64,000 bases of DNA from contig OZ231126.1 in the NCBI GenBank assembly GCA_965153355.1, positions 1,798,001-1,862,000 of the forward strand. The letters run 5' to 3'. The stretch is from Flaccisagitta enflata. Its lineage: Eukaryota > Chaetognatha > Sagittoidea > Aphragmophora. Numbering within the stretch: the first letter of the stretch is position 1; every line of letters begins with the position of its first letter. A program made the translations under genes and the position numbers. The notes below the pieces were generated by a model. It ran no database searches, was not told the origin of the DNA, and saw only the letters and a program-made list of their open reading frames with translations. Shown here piece after piece: positions 12,908 to 24,900 of this stretch.

Positions 12908-12968
12908 TGTTTGCATAATGGATAAAGCGCGAGAATTTCAATTTGGGCCATGCTTCGAAACATGGGTC

Positions 12969-13152
<184 letters not shown>

Positions 13153-13158
13153 AACAAT

Positions 13159-13368
13159 TCACGGTGAGTCCACAACATCGATGATTCCTCCGACATCAAT
13201 TGGTGTTGGCGCTGATCTGACGTCATCTCCGTTGTTGTTGTCATTGACAGAAACGATGTTGTTTTCATCATTGTTGTTGTTGTTTGGATGATTCATGATG
13301 GACATTCTTTGGCCTTCTTCGTCGTCATCAGAACCGTCTTCCGTGACTGTTGCGTGGTTGTAAAGACC
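13159..13368 (-). CDS. en: engrailed exon 5: C-terminal tail and stop
   Basis: The acceptor is CGTTTTAG at 13,369-13,376, and the exon opens with the codons for GLYNH, the conserved end of EH5, so it joins MAQ of exon 4 in phase 0. It encodes 69 residues and a TGA stop (13,159-13,161). After GLYNHATVTEDGSDDDEEG come Asn-rich stretches (HPNNNNND, VNDNNNG) and an end of IIDVVDSP. The open frame is too short and too masked by the neighbouring microsatellite to be found by length alone; the splice and GLYNH match identify it. The Asn runs are encoded by the same AAC repeat type that fills the 3' UTR. Confidence 0.92.
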   Translation of the reverse strand, partial: GLYNHATVTEDGSDDDEEGQRMSIMNHPNNNNNDENNIVSVNDNNNGDDVRSAPTPIDVGGIIDVVDSP

Positions 13369-14113
13369 CTAAAACGGAAAAGAAATATCGAAATGTCATC
13401 TATTCTGCCATGGTGACCCGCCGCAATAGAAAGAAAACCAAAGGAAACCTAGGGTAACCTACAATAACCTTATTGACCTATGAATAATTAATATGAACAT
13501 GTGCGGTAAATCCGTTTCCTCTCCTCCCTATCCAGATAACAGATACCAGGTCATATTTCATGGTGTTTATAAGGGTTGTTCAAAACTGGTTTTATTTTTA
13601 TCATTGCCCCTGCTCATAGACCAATCAACATCAGCATCACTGCTCCTTCCCAACCTCATTCTATATCAAGCCGTGGCTAGCATTTGCATTCGCCACCAAA
13701 GAATCATTATGCTCCCCTGTCCATTACAGGTCTAGCCATGTCAATGCGTTATCACGTTTACCTTTTATGAAAAGATTTTGCATAAGATGTCATATTATAC
13801 TCATATCGCTGCTTATGGCATATCATGTTTATTTATGACATGGCATGTTATGTCATTTCATTTCATTTCATTTTAATTACCCTGTTATCCGAGGTTTTTG
13901 TATCCCGGATGCGCTCTCCAAATTCCTAATGAGAAAAATGGAGAACCTTACCATACCTGACCATACCTTGCCATGCTTGATTACACCTTACCATACCTGA
14001 CCATACCCAACCATACCTGATGCTTATCATACCTTAGTGCTAACCATAGCTTATCGTTCCTTTGACCTTGTCATATCTTGTCTTTTGTTAAGTTGTTATT
14101 TTCTCTTTAATAC
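13369..14113 (-). other. en: engrailed intron 4
   Basis: It has a GT start (CAG then GTATTA at 14,114/14,113) and an AG end at 13,369-13,370. About 13,955-14,060 holds a degenerate CCATACCTGA-like repeat. Nothing else is recognised. Confidence 0.85.
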
Positions 14114-14261
14114 CTGTGCCATGAGATGGACCGCCAAATCGCTTCTTCTGCCAGCAGCTTTCTTAATTTTTGCTCTTTTGTTTTGAAACCAAATTTTGAT
14201 TTGAGATTCGTTGAGTTTTAATTCGGCCGCTAAATCTTGACGGCGCTTCTCCGTTAAGTAC
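14114..14261 (-). CDS. en: engrailed exon 4: homeodomain helices 2-3 and EH5
   Basis: The acceptor CTATCAG precedes the third base of the Arg codon (homeodomain position 24). The exon encodes [14 protein letters not shown], then the recognition helix with [14 protein letters not shown], then [15 protein letters not shown], where a CAG/GTATTA donor ends it. Gln50, Asn51 and the WFQNKRAK core are intact, so DNA binding should be engrailed-like. The exon is 148 nt (one base plus 49 codons), matching a phase-2 entry and phase-0 exit. The MAQ/GLYNH break and the break inside the homeodomain are both bridged perfectly by the neighbouring exons. Confidence 0.97.
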
Positions 14262-14448
14262 CTGATAGTAGGTGAGGATGGGAAAAAAAGAATGGTCAAG
14301 TTCAGAATCAACAACATTTCCTTATAGGCCTAATTGTATTCATTTACCACAAATATCTAACCTTTTTCCGAGCAATGTCACTGTGGCTTCGTTCTTTCAG
14401 TTTCACATACTGTTTTATCATAAAAAAGTGATGATGTTGATTACGTAC

Positions 14449-14584
14449 CTGTTATCGTTAAACTCAGTTTTGAGTCTTGCCAGTTGTTCATTTGTAAATG
14501 CAGTTCTGGGTCTTTTTTCGCCGCTGACGGTGCTGACAGCGCCCGGGCTGCTGTCCCTCTTGCGGGAACGACGAGAACGAGGAC
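14449..14584 (-). CDS. en: engrailed exon 3: EH3 and homeodomain N-terminal part
   Basis: A strong polypyrimidine acceptor (TTTTTTCCAG) leads into GTCCTCGT, completing the Gly codon split after exon 2 (phase 1). It encodes [14 protein letters not shown] (basic EH3 region), then [20 protein letters not shown] and FNDN, and ends AACAG/GTACGT, splitting the Arg24 codon (phase 2). Length is 136 nt. The KRPRTAF arm and LARLK of helix 1 are diagnostic of the engrailed class. The intron to exon 4 is only 187 bp, while that to exon 2 is about 35.6 kb. Confidence 0.97.
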
Positions 14585-14599
14585 CTGGAAAAAAGGAAC

Positions 14600-15477
14600 A
14601 ATACGTGAAGAGAAGGTAAAACAACGCATAGTCACTAACGTAAGAAAATGGCAAATTGGTGAAATAGTTGTGGGGATTTAGTTTGATACTGATACACCAA
14701 TCTGGTAATCCTTCATGTCTGGCCCATTACTCAAATGGAAAAACACACCCAAAGGCTCTTTATCTTATTTCATTTTTTTATGACATTCCTCGCCAACGTT
14801 GAAAAGGTGACCAGAATGAGAAAATTATTAATGGTAAAAAATGTTAAAGCCTAAAAGCAATCATCATAACAAGCCAAATGCTTTTATGATGATGTCATAT
14901 GAGCTAATACAAATCCCTCAATTCAAATTCAGAAAACTTTGCATGCATATCATCATTTACATCAATATTGATTTACAACTCTCAACATGATTCTTGTATG
15001 AAATATGTTTAAAACATCGCGTTTCTGTCTCTACTGTTGCCTTTTTATTTTCCAATCTTTCAAAAAAAAAAGTGAAATATATGTTTTCATTTTCTTTTCT
15101 TTTTTTTCACTTTTGGTCTCGGACCCTTCAAAATGTTTTCTTTAAATAATTATTGTCGGTTTGCTAATCAAAAATGGCCATTTACTTTTTGCGTGACTTA
15201 ATTTGTTTTTGAATTTTAACAATTTATCTTTTTAAAACATTTATCGCTTTGAAACGTGTTTCCCCTCAGTTTTATCCAAAGGAAAGATCCTCAACAAATG
15301 CGTGCGAAAAATAGAAGAGATCAAAGTAAATGTAAAAAAGCTGAGGAACCATCGTCTAGATGAAAATGAAATGTAAACTAGTTAGTCACAAGGATATATC
15401 AAAATCGGTGAACATTTGATTTTTTGTTGATTCAATCACTTTCCACATTGACCATTTAGAGCGTGACTGCTCAAGAC
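14600..15477. other. intronic AT-rich DNA, nothing recognised
   Basis: No repeats or frames of note. If conserved regulatory elements for engrailed exist near its homeobox exons they could lie here, but nothing visible shows it. Confidence 0.4.
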
Positions 15478-15805
15478 TAGGGCGGCTACCTAGGGGCCAA
15501 ATGTGGTCAAATTTTAGAACGCCACAGCCAACTAACCATACACTGTATCTAAACTGTATTTAAAAGGGAATTGAGGCAAGCAGAGATTGGTATCTGGAAA
15601 GAAAACCCACACGGTTTCAATGGGCGTAAAATTGGTTTCATATACTTAACCATTGTTTTGCCGTGCGGGTTTCTTGATCAAATACCGACCTCTGCCTTTC
15701 TAATTTACTGCTCAGATGCCGGCATCATGCCGATTAGTATGTATGGTTAGATGGCGGAGGAATTTTAAATTTTGAGCCAAATTCACCCTTCAGGTGACCG
15801 CCCTA
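15478..15805. mobile_element. hAT-type MITE with 8-bp target duplication
   Basis: The element starts TAGGGCGGCTACCT and ends AGGTGACCGCCCTA. Both ends are flanked by the 8-bp direct repeat CTCAAGAC (15,470-15,477 and 15,806-15,813). The length is 328 bp with no coding sequence. An 8-bp duplication with a TAGGGCGG-type end is characteristic of hAT elements. Confidence 0.88.
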
Positions 15806-15813
15806 CTCAAGAC

Positions 15814-16119
15814 ATCTTGACAATACATTATTCAATTTTCTTGCCATCTAGGTTTGGAGTCAAATATTAGCAGCTGTTACTAAGTAGCTAGAATTGCAAG
15901 CAAAATAGTCATGACCGATAATTTTGAGTGAGAGACAGTGAGTAACCATCAAATGGGCGTTCAATGTCATTACGCGCCTCACCACTTAAACCCAACAATG
16001 CGAAGTTTTTATGCCCTACTAGAGGCCCCCAAAAAATAATTTAACGTCTCTTTTGACGGGTTTTCAAATGTCAAATTTCGGGTGTCAAATGTAGTAATTA
16101 TTCACGCGCATCTGAAAAA

Positions 16120-16158
<39 letters not shown>

Positions 16159-16713
16159 GCTTTCATGATGACAACCCCGGCGATTTCGTTTGTGCCTGTA
16201 TCATGTAAAATGATCTGCTTTCAAAAGAAGTGAAATTTGCCTTCTCGTCTCAAAATCGCTTTGAATTTCCTTTTCTGTTTTGATCTCTCCATTTTTCTGT
16301 CTCTCATTCTTTCTTTCTGTCTTTCTGCGTATCCATCTAACTATCTTTTTGGGCTACTGTCTTTCTGTCTTCTTGTCTTCCTGTCTTTGTCTTCTTGGCT
16401 TCCTATCATTTTTCTCTTCTGAAACTCCGTTTGAAATTGCTACTCTGTTTACTGTCTTAGCTCTTTTTCTTACCCGTCTATCCCTTTATGTGTTAATCCA
16501 TTCATTCTGTTTGCCAGGAACTTTGTATTCTGATGAGCAGTCTTGATATTACATAATTTTCTTTCTTTTAATGTTGCCCTTGTTTGTTTTTTTGATTGTG
16601 TTTTGCTTGTATTTTCTGTCTGTGCGTTCATTTTTTTGTCTGCTGTCTTTGCCTCTGTATAACTGCCGCCGTATAACTGCCTCTGTATCTATGTCTCTGT
16701 AAATAACTCTGTC

Positions 16714-16787
<74 letters not shown>

Positions 16788-17130
16788 ACTCAAGTAAGTC
16801 ATAAAGACTCTAAAGCTCATATTTCAAAATGTGCAATTCTTTTAGTCAAAAACGCATCAAAAGAATTCGTTTCATTACTTTAAAGTCATTTGCATTTTTT
16901 AGTTTATGAGTCTTCTCGTGTTCCGTCATGGTTTATTGGCTGCCTCACAAATCATCTACGTGTATGTACCTAGTTTTTACTTTCGTAGGTGCTTGGTATC
17001 AATATCTAATTGATATACGCGTTGTAGAGAGGGGGGGGGGGGCAGTTTGGTGGGGGGTGGTGTGCGTACTAGATCAACCCATGACGTTTAGAAATGGTTG
17101 TAGCAAAGTTTGTATGTGCATCTTCCTCTT
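15814..17130. other. intronic DNA with two CT microsatellites
   Basis: (CT)n lies at 16,122-16,153 and (GTCT)n/(CT)n at 16,711-16,784, with a T/C-rich stretch between them (16,270-16,700) reading TTTCTGTCTTTCTG-like phrases. A G run lies at about 17,030-17,042. No genes. Confidence 0.6.
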
Positions 17131-17952
17131 AAAAACAAGGCCAACACCTTACAGTCGCGTGCGGTTGTTAAGACGTGCGGTTGTTTACCACTAAAAGACA
17201 AAAAGACTAAACGTAAATTATCTTGCATTAGTTTGAAATGACTAACCATAAGTGCAATAAAAATGGCTGATTTTTCAACAGCTTTGAGCACATGTTTTGG
17301 TTAAAAGATTCTTGAAACCATCCTAAAATTCATGTAGTGTAGAGAGATGTCAAAAATATCTTTCATTTGAGTCCATGTAGCAACTTTTTTCTCAATTCTT
17401 TTAGAAAATATGACAGATTAAAGGCTAACAACTAATTTGCCACCTCATGAAAAAACGGCCGAATTTGTCGCTTGGATTTTCTGAAATATTTTAGATGAGT
17501 AAAAAGGATAGAAGATCTTCATCGATTTTGATGAAATTTTAGGTGCTAGTTGACCCGTATTTGCCCTAATATCAATTCAATTTTCATCAATATCGGGCAA
17601 CGTCTTCTGTAATTTTTTAGGGAACTTTGTAAAAATACCATGGGCAGTTTCAAAATTGAGTGTTTTGACTAATCTTGCTCTCATTTGCATATTCATTGAG
17701 TTGGTGGTCCCACAAAAGTTTCAAATGAAAGATCTTTTGAAGGGCTTTCCAGGTGTCATGAGTTTCGCTATCTTCAGATAAGTTCTAGTTCTTTTACAGA
17801 CCTTTCAAAAATCGGCCATTTTTTTTGCACTTATGGTTAAAGATGACTTAAAATGACATAAAACGACGGAAAAAAGTTAAGTGTGAGCAACCGACCGACC
17901 GACGGACCGGCGGACAGAGCAGGTCATAGAGTCGCGTGCACGCGACTAAAAA
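17131..17952 (-). mobile_element. HINE-like family B, copy b (long form)
   Basis: On the minus strand it begins TTTTTAGTCGCGTGCACGCGACT (17,952 downward; the hairpin is perfect), continues through a GGTC/GTCC microsatellite and about 700 bp of body, reaches the mate arm CGCACGCGACTGT and ends GTTGGCCTTGTTTTT at 17,131. This is the longest copy, so its middle may keep more of a parent element. I saw no protein in it. Confidence 0.75.
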
Positions 17953-17967
17953 GAAATCTTCCTATTC

Positions 17968-18340
17968 TTCCTATTCTTCTTCTTCTTCTTCTTCTTCTTC
18001 TTCTTCTTCTTCTTCTTCTTCTTCTTCTTCTTCTTCTTCTTCTTCTTTTTCTTCTTCTTTTTCTTCTTCTTCTTCTTCTTCTTCTTCTCTTCTTCTCTTC
18101 TTCTTCTTCTTCTTCTTCTTTCTTCTCTTCTTCTTCTCTTCTTCTTCTTCTTCTTTCTTCTTCTTCTTCTTCTTTTTCTTCTTCTTCTTCTTCTTCTTCT
18201 TCTTCTTCTTCTTTCTTCTTCTTCTTCTTCTTCTTCTTCTTCTTTCTTTCTTCTTCTTCTTCTTCTTTCTTCTTCTTCTTCTTCTTCTTCTTCTTCTTCT
18301 TCTTCTTCTTCTTCTTCTTCTTCTTCTTCTTCTTCTTGTT
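17968..18340 (+). repeat. imperfect (TTC)n tract, about 370 bp
   Basis: TTC with frequent CT and TTTC interruptions, running on as CTC/TTC-rich sequence to about 18,530. The very long poly-Leu, poly-Ser, poly-Phe and poly-Lys frames across it are artefacts. Confidence 0.95.
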
Positions 18341-18718
18341 CTCCTGCTCTATTTGCTCCATCGGATTCTTGTCCCTCTCCTTCACCTTCACCTTCCTCCT
18401 TTCCTTCTCCGTCGCAATCTTCACTATCCTCTTTATTTCATCACCAACCTTCCTCTCCTTCTCCATCTTCTTCCTTCTCCTTCATCCTCATCATCCTCAT
18501 TTGTTTCATCGCCACCATCCTCATCGATTTTGTTTTGACATCGTAATCAATACCGTTGTAAGAAAAGCGTTGTAGTTGACAGGGATCGAAGACTTTTTCT
18601 CTCCCAAATGTGAAATAATGACTCCTTTTATCCATCCATCACAATCTGACATTGAGTTAATTCCTCCTCACGTTCAATTACACGGTCAAAGTCGCAAATT
18701 GTAGTCTCAAGACATGAT

Positions 18719-18757
<39 letters not shown>

Positions 18758-19162
18758 AATTTTACGATATACAAGTTGGCTTCTAAGAATTCAAGCTATT
18801 ACTTTTACCCGATTTACCAGGCTAGATTTCTTTCTCATTCATTTCTACTTCTTGATACTAATTACCATTTCTTGCTGCAACCTTCACGCGTTATTTTTCT
18901 TTTTTCTATATCAAGAATTTAAAAAGATTAACGGTTAAGAATTACGTTAATTCATTTGCGATGCAGTTACGTAAAAAAACTTTATAGTGCGGTGGCCACC
19001 AAAGTTACCTCAAATATCACAAAATTTGACGGGCGCGACGCGGGGCCCCGAGGGTACAAAGTCTCAGGGCCCCTAAAAATCTCATAATCGCAGGGCCCAG
19101 AATTCTGTTCCCTGAGACACCATATTCTTTTACTCCCTCTCTCTTAATCTTTTATTATCTCT

Positions 19163-19227
<65 letters not shown>

Positions 19228-19229
19228 TT
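18341..19229. other. intronic DNA with CT microsatellites
   Basis: (CT)n lies at 18,722-18,753 and 19,169-19,225; the latter abuts the family A element that follows. Around 19,030-19,100 there is a CAGGGCCC-rich segment. No gene. Confidence 0.55.
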
Positions 19230-19731
19230 GGGCAGCGGCCCCAAAGGGGACAAAGTCCTGTAGAACACAGGGGACTTCGTTCGTCCCCCCCAGGCCCTCT
19301 CAGGCCTGAAATCTGCCCTCTCAGGTTTAAAATCTGCCTTCTCAGGCCTGAAATCTGCCCTTTCTGGCCTTGAATCTGCCCTCTTAGGCCTAAAATTTAG
19401 CCTTTCAGGCCTGAAACCTGTCCTCTCAGGCCTTGAATCTGCCCTCTCAGGCCTGAAATCTGCCCTCTCAGATTCAAGGCCTGAGAGGGCAGATTTCAGG
19501 CTTGAGAGGGCAGGTTTCAGGCCTGAGAGGACAGATTTCAGGCCTGAGAGGGTTAGGGGGGGGTGGATGGACAGAAGAACGGACGGACGGACAAACGAAC
19601 GAACAAAAGTCCCCTGTGTTCTACAGGACTTTGTCCCCTTCGGGGCCGCTGCCCTGCCTCTCATTCCAATTTACAACCATGCAAAGCAGGGCAACGGGTA
19701 TCGCTGTCCAAGTATTGCCCTTGGGCGACCT
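19230..19731 (+). mobile_element. HINE-like family A, subfamily alpha, copy 2
   Basis: It starts GGGCAGCGGCCCCAAAGGGG right after a CT/T tract, followed by an alpha arm (ACAAAGTCCTGTAGAACACA). A 21-bp minisatellite (CTCTCAGGCCTGAAATCTGCC type) follows; part of it is inverted against itself near 19,470-19,500. The perfectly inverted arm ends at 19,654. The tail carries CCCTGC/GCAGGG and GCCCTTGGGC hairpins and ends near 19,731. Confidence 0.82.
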
Positions 19732-19825
19732 ATTTCTCTCTCTCTGGCTGAATTTTTCTTCCTGTTCCCCTCTTTTCCCCCCATCCCCAATTGCAACCCA
19801 AATTCCAGCTATAAGTGTGTTGTGT

Positions 19826-19885
19826 AACAAGGCCGGATACACGGCAGGACAGTTGCGGACGGTTGGGCAGGAGGGGGCATCCTCT
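19826..19885 (-). mobile_element. HINE-like family B, copy c (3' end fragment)
   Basis: AACAAGGCCGGATACACGGC, then AGTTGCGGACGGTTGGGCAG, is the complement of the 3' end of family B (arm-3 variant TCCGCAACT). The 5' part is missing. It sits head-to-head with copy d. Confidence 0.65.
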
Positions 19886-19914
19886 GAATCACGAAATTCG
19901 TGCTTAAGTTAAAT

Positions 19915-20092
19915 TTTTAGTTGCGGACAAGCAACTCTATAAGAGGCTTTGTCCGTCCGTTGGTCGGTTGGTTGGTTGGTTAGTTGGTCCATCACGCTTG
20001 AGTTGAAAACGATCGCGCAGTGTGAAAACGCGCATTCTCGCCCCTGCCCACCTGTCCGCGACTGGTTTTGGCCGTGTATCCGGCCTTGTTTT
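19915..20092 (+). mobile_element. HINE-like family B, copy d (AGTTGCGG variant)
   Basis: It starts TTTTTAGTTGCGGACAAGCAACT (a 6-bp local stem), then TCCG/TTGG microsatellite, mate arm TCCGCGACT, hairpin GGCCGTGTATCCGGCC and end TTGTTTT. Confidence 0.78.
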
Positions 20093-20339
20093 CCACTTAA
20101 GCACACCCTAGTGCTTCAGTGGAATTGAAAATAACTCGTGTTTTTTGCAATTTGAGCTTCAGTGGAATTGGAAGTAACTTATTTTGTCATAGTAGAAAAG
20201 ATAGTCAAAATAATTTTTTTCAATGCTAAAACTAAAAACAAAAATAAAAAACAAAAAAACAAACAAAAAAAAGGAATAAAAAGAATGTGAAAAATGTAAT
20301 CCATATATGCACACCAAATATGACCTCCTTTCAGAACCA
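20093..20339. other. short intronic stretch, nothing recognised
   Basis: A-rich with a repeated CTTCAGTGGAATTG phrase at about 20,116 and 20,158. Confidence 0.4.
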
Positions 20340-21048
20340 ACAAGTCTGGTCTGTCTGTCTATCTGTTTGTCAGTCACATTTTACTTTTTTATGTTTTTTA
20401 TTCCCTGGCCTCTAACACCTGTCCGCATATTATTGTCCCAGTAGTGTCACAACTTTAGATGCCTCACTACGGCTGGTGAGGAACAATATAAATCTCTGTT
20501 ATTGGATGTCAGATGAGTATTTCCTAGTATGTTTCATATTGTTTTCTGTATTTAATCCCATTTTGGTTGCTTCATATCAACTTAATCAACCCTTGACCAC
20601 TATCCAACAACGCCCAGATTTGAATTTTTCTATAGCTTTGGTTTGAATTTTTAAAGGGTTCATTTCTAAGAAATCCATCAAAATCCATGGGCAAATTGAA
20701 GAACTTTTCAAAAGCTTTTTAGCCTTGAAATCCGCATCTGAGTATCTTTCTTCATACAGATTTGGTAGGAATCTGAGGTTGGTTAGGTTTTTCTTGTAAT
20801 TTTGCCATGATTTGCTTGGGCAATGTTTTTACTGTTTTTGATCTAATTCGATTTTGTATGAAGCAATTCGAGCTCTAACTGGTGCAAAAAACTGCATGTT
20901 GCTAAATATCCTCGTTTTGATTTGACAGTCATTTGATTTTGGGACAATAATATATGGACAGGTGTTATGCTCCTGCCCAAATGTGGCCTCAAATATGGCC
21001 CCTGCCAACCCACACCCAACTAGGGTAGTCGTGTATCCGGCCTTGTTT
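20340..21048 (+). mobile_element. HINE-like family B, copy e, split by a MITE
   Basis: The sequence before 20,413 (TCAGTCACATTTTACTTTTT ... CCCTGGCCTC) and after 20,966 (TGCTCCTGCCCAAATGTGGC ... GTATCCGGCCTTGTTT) aligns with the continuous copy at 63,667-63,863 once the 20,415-20,965 element is removed. The 5' hairpin is missing or decayed. Confidence 0.72.
20415..20965. mobile_element. MITE with 25-bp inverted ends, TA target duplication
   Basis: The ends are ACACCTGTCCGCATATTATT and its complement with one or two changes (...ATATGGACAGGTGT). TA lies on both sides (20,413-20,414 and 20,966-20,967). The length is 551 bp, with no coding sequence. It sits inside a family B copy. Confidence 0.82.
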
Positions 21049-21052
21049 CTCT

Positions 21053-21801
<749 letters not shown>

Positions 21802-21896
21802 AATGAAATTATTACCGAGCAAAAATAAAGTTGTTAAAAGTTTCGCCTTACGGCCGTGAATATTTGGCGGCTGCCTTTACACTGGGAATGAGGAAG

Positions 21897-22090
<194 letters not shown>

Positions 22091-22227
22091 CTATTGCTAC
22101 CAAACATGCCTAAATGATATACAGTCTGCCTGTCTACCTGTCAGTTTGCCTATCTACCTGACTGCCTACTTTATCTACTTTATGTCCATAGTTTAAACGA
22201 GAAAAGTGCAGAAAATGAGACCCTTAC

Positions 22228-22434
22228 AAAACAAGGCCAACGCGTTACAAGTCGCGTGCGGTCTTGAAGACTAAAGGACTAAAGACCTACTGACCAAAAG
22301 ACAACAACTAAAAGCAGGAGCAGTAATGCAAAAAACGCCCAAAAACGCTGAAAAAAGCTAAGCGTGACAGACGGACCGACCGACCGACCGACGGACAGAG
22401 TGGGTCATAGAGTCGCGTGCACGCGACTAAAAAG
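22228..22434 (-). mobile_element. HINE-like family B, copy f
   Basis: On the minus strand it starts TTTTTAGTCGCGTGCACGCGACT (perfect hairpin), then GGTC/GGTCC microsatellite, mate arm CGCACGCGACT, and end GGCCTTGTTTT at 22,228. Compact, 207 bp. Confidence 0.8.
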
Positions 22435-23299
22435 GTCAGTTGAAATTGACCGATATACATTTTACAATTATGTTCTCTTTTTTAAATACTGTTAAGCCAT
22501 TCTGATTTTATGTTTCCCACCTTTATATGTTATGGCTTTTGTATCGCAATATTTTTTGTGAATTGACAATTTTCCTTCCAAGTCACTCTTTAGATATTTC
22601 ATTGCCATGCTATATTGCTTCACTCAATCACTCATCACTCAATTTCTCACCCACTCTCTCACTCACTCACTCACTCACTCACTCACTCACTCACTCACTC
22701 ACTCACTCACTCACTCACTCACTCACTCACTCACTCACTCACTCTTTCTCTATCTATTTCTCTTTCCTTTTCTCTTCACTCTCATTCTCTTTTAATGACA
22801 TAATTCATTTTTCTTTCTCTGCTGCAATTTGTCGTTTTATCGCATCAAATTTATTTTTGACAAAAGAAAAATTATTTTCACAGACCATTTTTTTGTTTTT
22901 TGTTTTTCATATTTTTTCTATTATGTTTTTTTTTTCATTTCGGTCGTTAACTTTTTTATGTCATACTTGTTCTCATATCGTTCCGGACCTAATCTCCAGG
23001 ATGAGTCCTGCCAACCATCAACCTTTCTTCCCCATTACTAAGAAACACTTTTCTAAATCCAACTCTCTAATTTCAACTCTCATTTCAATAACACCAGTCA
23101 TTCCCCTCCCCCCTCTTCTCAAGTAAACTGTCCAATCATCAACCATATTCCTAAGCAACACCTCACTCATCTTGAATCAACCATTTAACTTAAACCCCAT
23201 TCTTGAGCAAAGATGCTAGTCTCAGTCCAAATTTCACATCACTAACCAACCATTAGTCTCCTTATTCGCCTACCTTTACATGAAAGTACAACAGCGCAT
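22435..23299. other. intronic DNA with an (ACTC)n microsatellite
   Basis: (ACTC)n runs at 22,646-22,744. The rest is T-rich and then C/A-rich without recognisable features; the 199-residue frame crosses the repeat and is not a gene. Confidence 0.6.
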
Positions 23300-23815
23300 C
23301 CCCAGCACAACTGAACAACAAACCACCACATTATATCTCCAGCCTTACCTAACATCAAACCACAACAGCAAATCTCCAGCCTCACATAACATCAAAACAC
23401 AACAGCAAATCCGCAGCCTTACTTTAAATCAAACCACAACAGCAAATCTCCAGCATCACTTGATATCAAACCACAATAGTAAATCTTCAGCCTCACTTGA
23501 CATCAAACCACAACAGCAAATCTCCAGCCCCACTTAACATCGAACCACAGCAGCAAATCTCCAGCCTTACTTGCCATCCAACCACAACAGCAAATCTCCA
23601 GCCCCACTTTTCATCAAACCACAATTGTAAATCTCCAGCCCCACTTTACATCAAACCACAACAGCAAATCTCCAGCCTCACTTAGCATCAAACCACAACA
23701 GCATATCTCCAGCCTTACTTAGCATCAAACCACAACAGCAAATCTCCAGCCTCACGTAACATCAAACCACAACTGCATATCTCCAGCCCCAATTTTTCAT
23801 CAAACCTCAGCAGCA
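23300..23815 (+). repeat. 37-bp minisatellite, about 13 copies
   Basis: The core is CATCAAACCACAACAGCAAA followed by TCTCCAGCC and a variable TCACTTAA end. Copies differ by a few bases each. No spacer-like unique sequence lies between units, so it is a minisatellite and not a CRISPR-like array. Confidence 0.9.
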
Positions 23816-24172
23816 CATTATGTTGATCAGCGGAGAATTTTCCCACACCCACGTTAATGTATCACTATTCAGTATCTGCCCAAATTAATCGCGACCACTG
23901 TATCAATCTTATGTGTTTTTTTTCTCTATATTCAAAATAAAAACGCTAAAAAAGTGAGGCCACCGACTTTTGTCCATTTGTCTTATTTATTTTGTGTGTG
24001 TAAGGGGGGGGGTAAGGGGGGCCCGTGAGATTCCCGCTCCTTAAACTTGTTTTTTTTTTTATTATATGCTCCCTTCTTTCTTTTTCTTCTCTTTGCCTAA
24101 TTCCCTTCCATCTTTTCCTCCATCCCCTTCTCCCCTTTATCCTTTCCACATTCTCTTATCCTTCTCCTTTTT

Positions 24173-24848
24173 GGGCAGCGGCCCGAAGGGGACGAAGTCC
24201 TGTAGAACACAGGGGGAACTTCGTTTGTTCGTCCGTTCGTCCATTCGTTAGTCCCCCCCTTCATCAGATCCTCAAATTCAGCCTCAAATTCAGCCTCTCA
24301 GGCCTCAAATCCAGCCTCTCAGGCCTCAAATCCAGCCTCTCAGGCCTCAAATCTAGCCTCTCAGGCCTCAAATCTAGCCTCTCAGACCTGAAATCTGGCC
24401 TCTCAGGCCTCAAATCTGGCCTCTCAGGCCTCAAATCCAAATTCTCAGGCCTCAAACCTGGCCTCTCATGCCTCAAATCAGGCCTCTCAGGCCTCAAACC
24501 AGCCATCTGAACCTCCATTTATTGCTCTCAGGCTTCAAATCAGTCCTCTGGCCTCTCAAGCCTTATCAGCTCTCTCAAGCCTCAAGTCAGCCCTTTCAAG
24601 CTTCCAATCGGCATTCTCAGACCTTATATCAGCCTTCTTAAGTTCTTAGACCTCAGTTTAGGCTCTTGAATGCCTTCAGTCAGCCCTCTATAGCATCTCA
24701 TCAACTTCTTCAGGTAGGACAAACCCCCTGTGTTCTACAGGACTTCGTCCCCTTCGGGGCCGCTGCCCTGCTTCCTCTCACTCCAATTCACAATCACTCA
24801 AAGCAGGGCAACGGGTATCGCTGACCACATATTGCCCTTGGGCGACCT
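24173..24848 (+). mobile_element. HINE-like family A, subfamily alpha, copy 3
   Basis: After a long pyrimidine tract ending TTTTT it starts GGGCAGCGGCCCGAAGGGG. Then come the alpha arm (ACGAAGTCCTGTAGAACACA), TTCGTCCG repeats, a C run, a 21-bp minisatellite (CTCTCAGGCCTCAAATCCAGC type, about 24,290-24,510) that decays to the right, and the inverted arm ending at 24,768. The tail has CCCTGC/GCAGGG and GCCCTTGGGC hairpins and ends GACCTGTTT. Confidence 0.83.
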
Positions 24849-24900
24849 GTTTATCGTCTTTTCTTCCTCCTCATTTCCTCCTCTCTATTCCCCCTTTTTT

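Noticed and set aside
17883-18575. Very long Leu/Phe/Ser frames on the plus strand and Lys/Glu/Arg on the minus strand
   Set aside because: Artefacts of the TTC tract.
23300-23815. Regular 37-bp repeats resembling a CRISPR array
   Set aside because: Units abut directly with no unique spacers, in an animal genome; it is a minisatellite.
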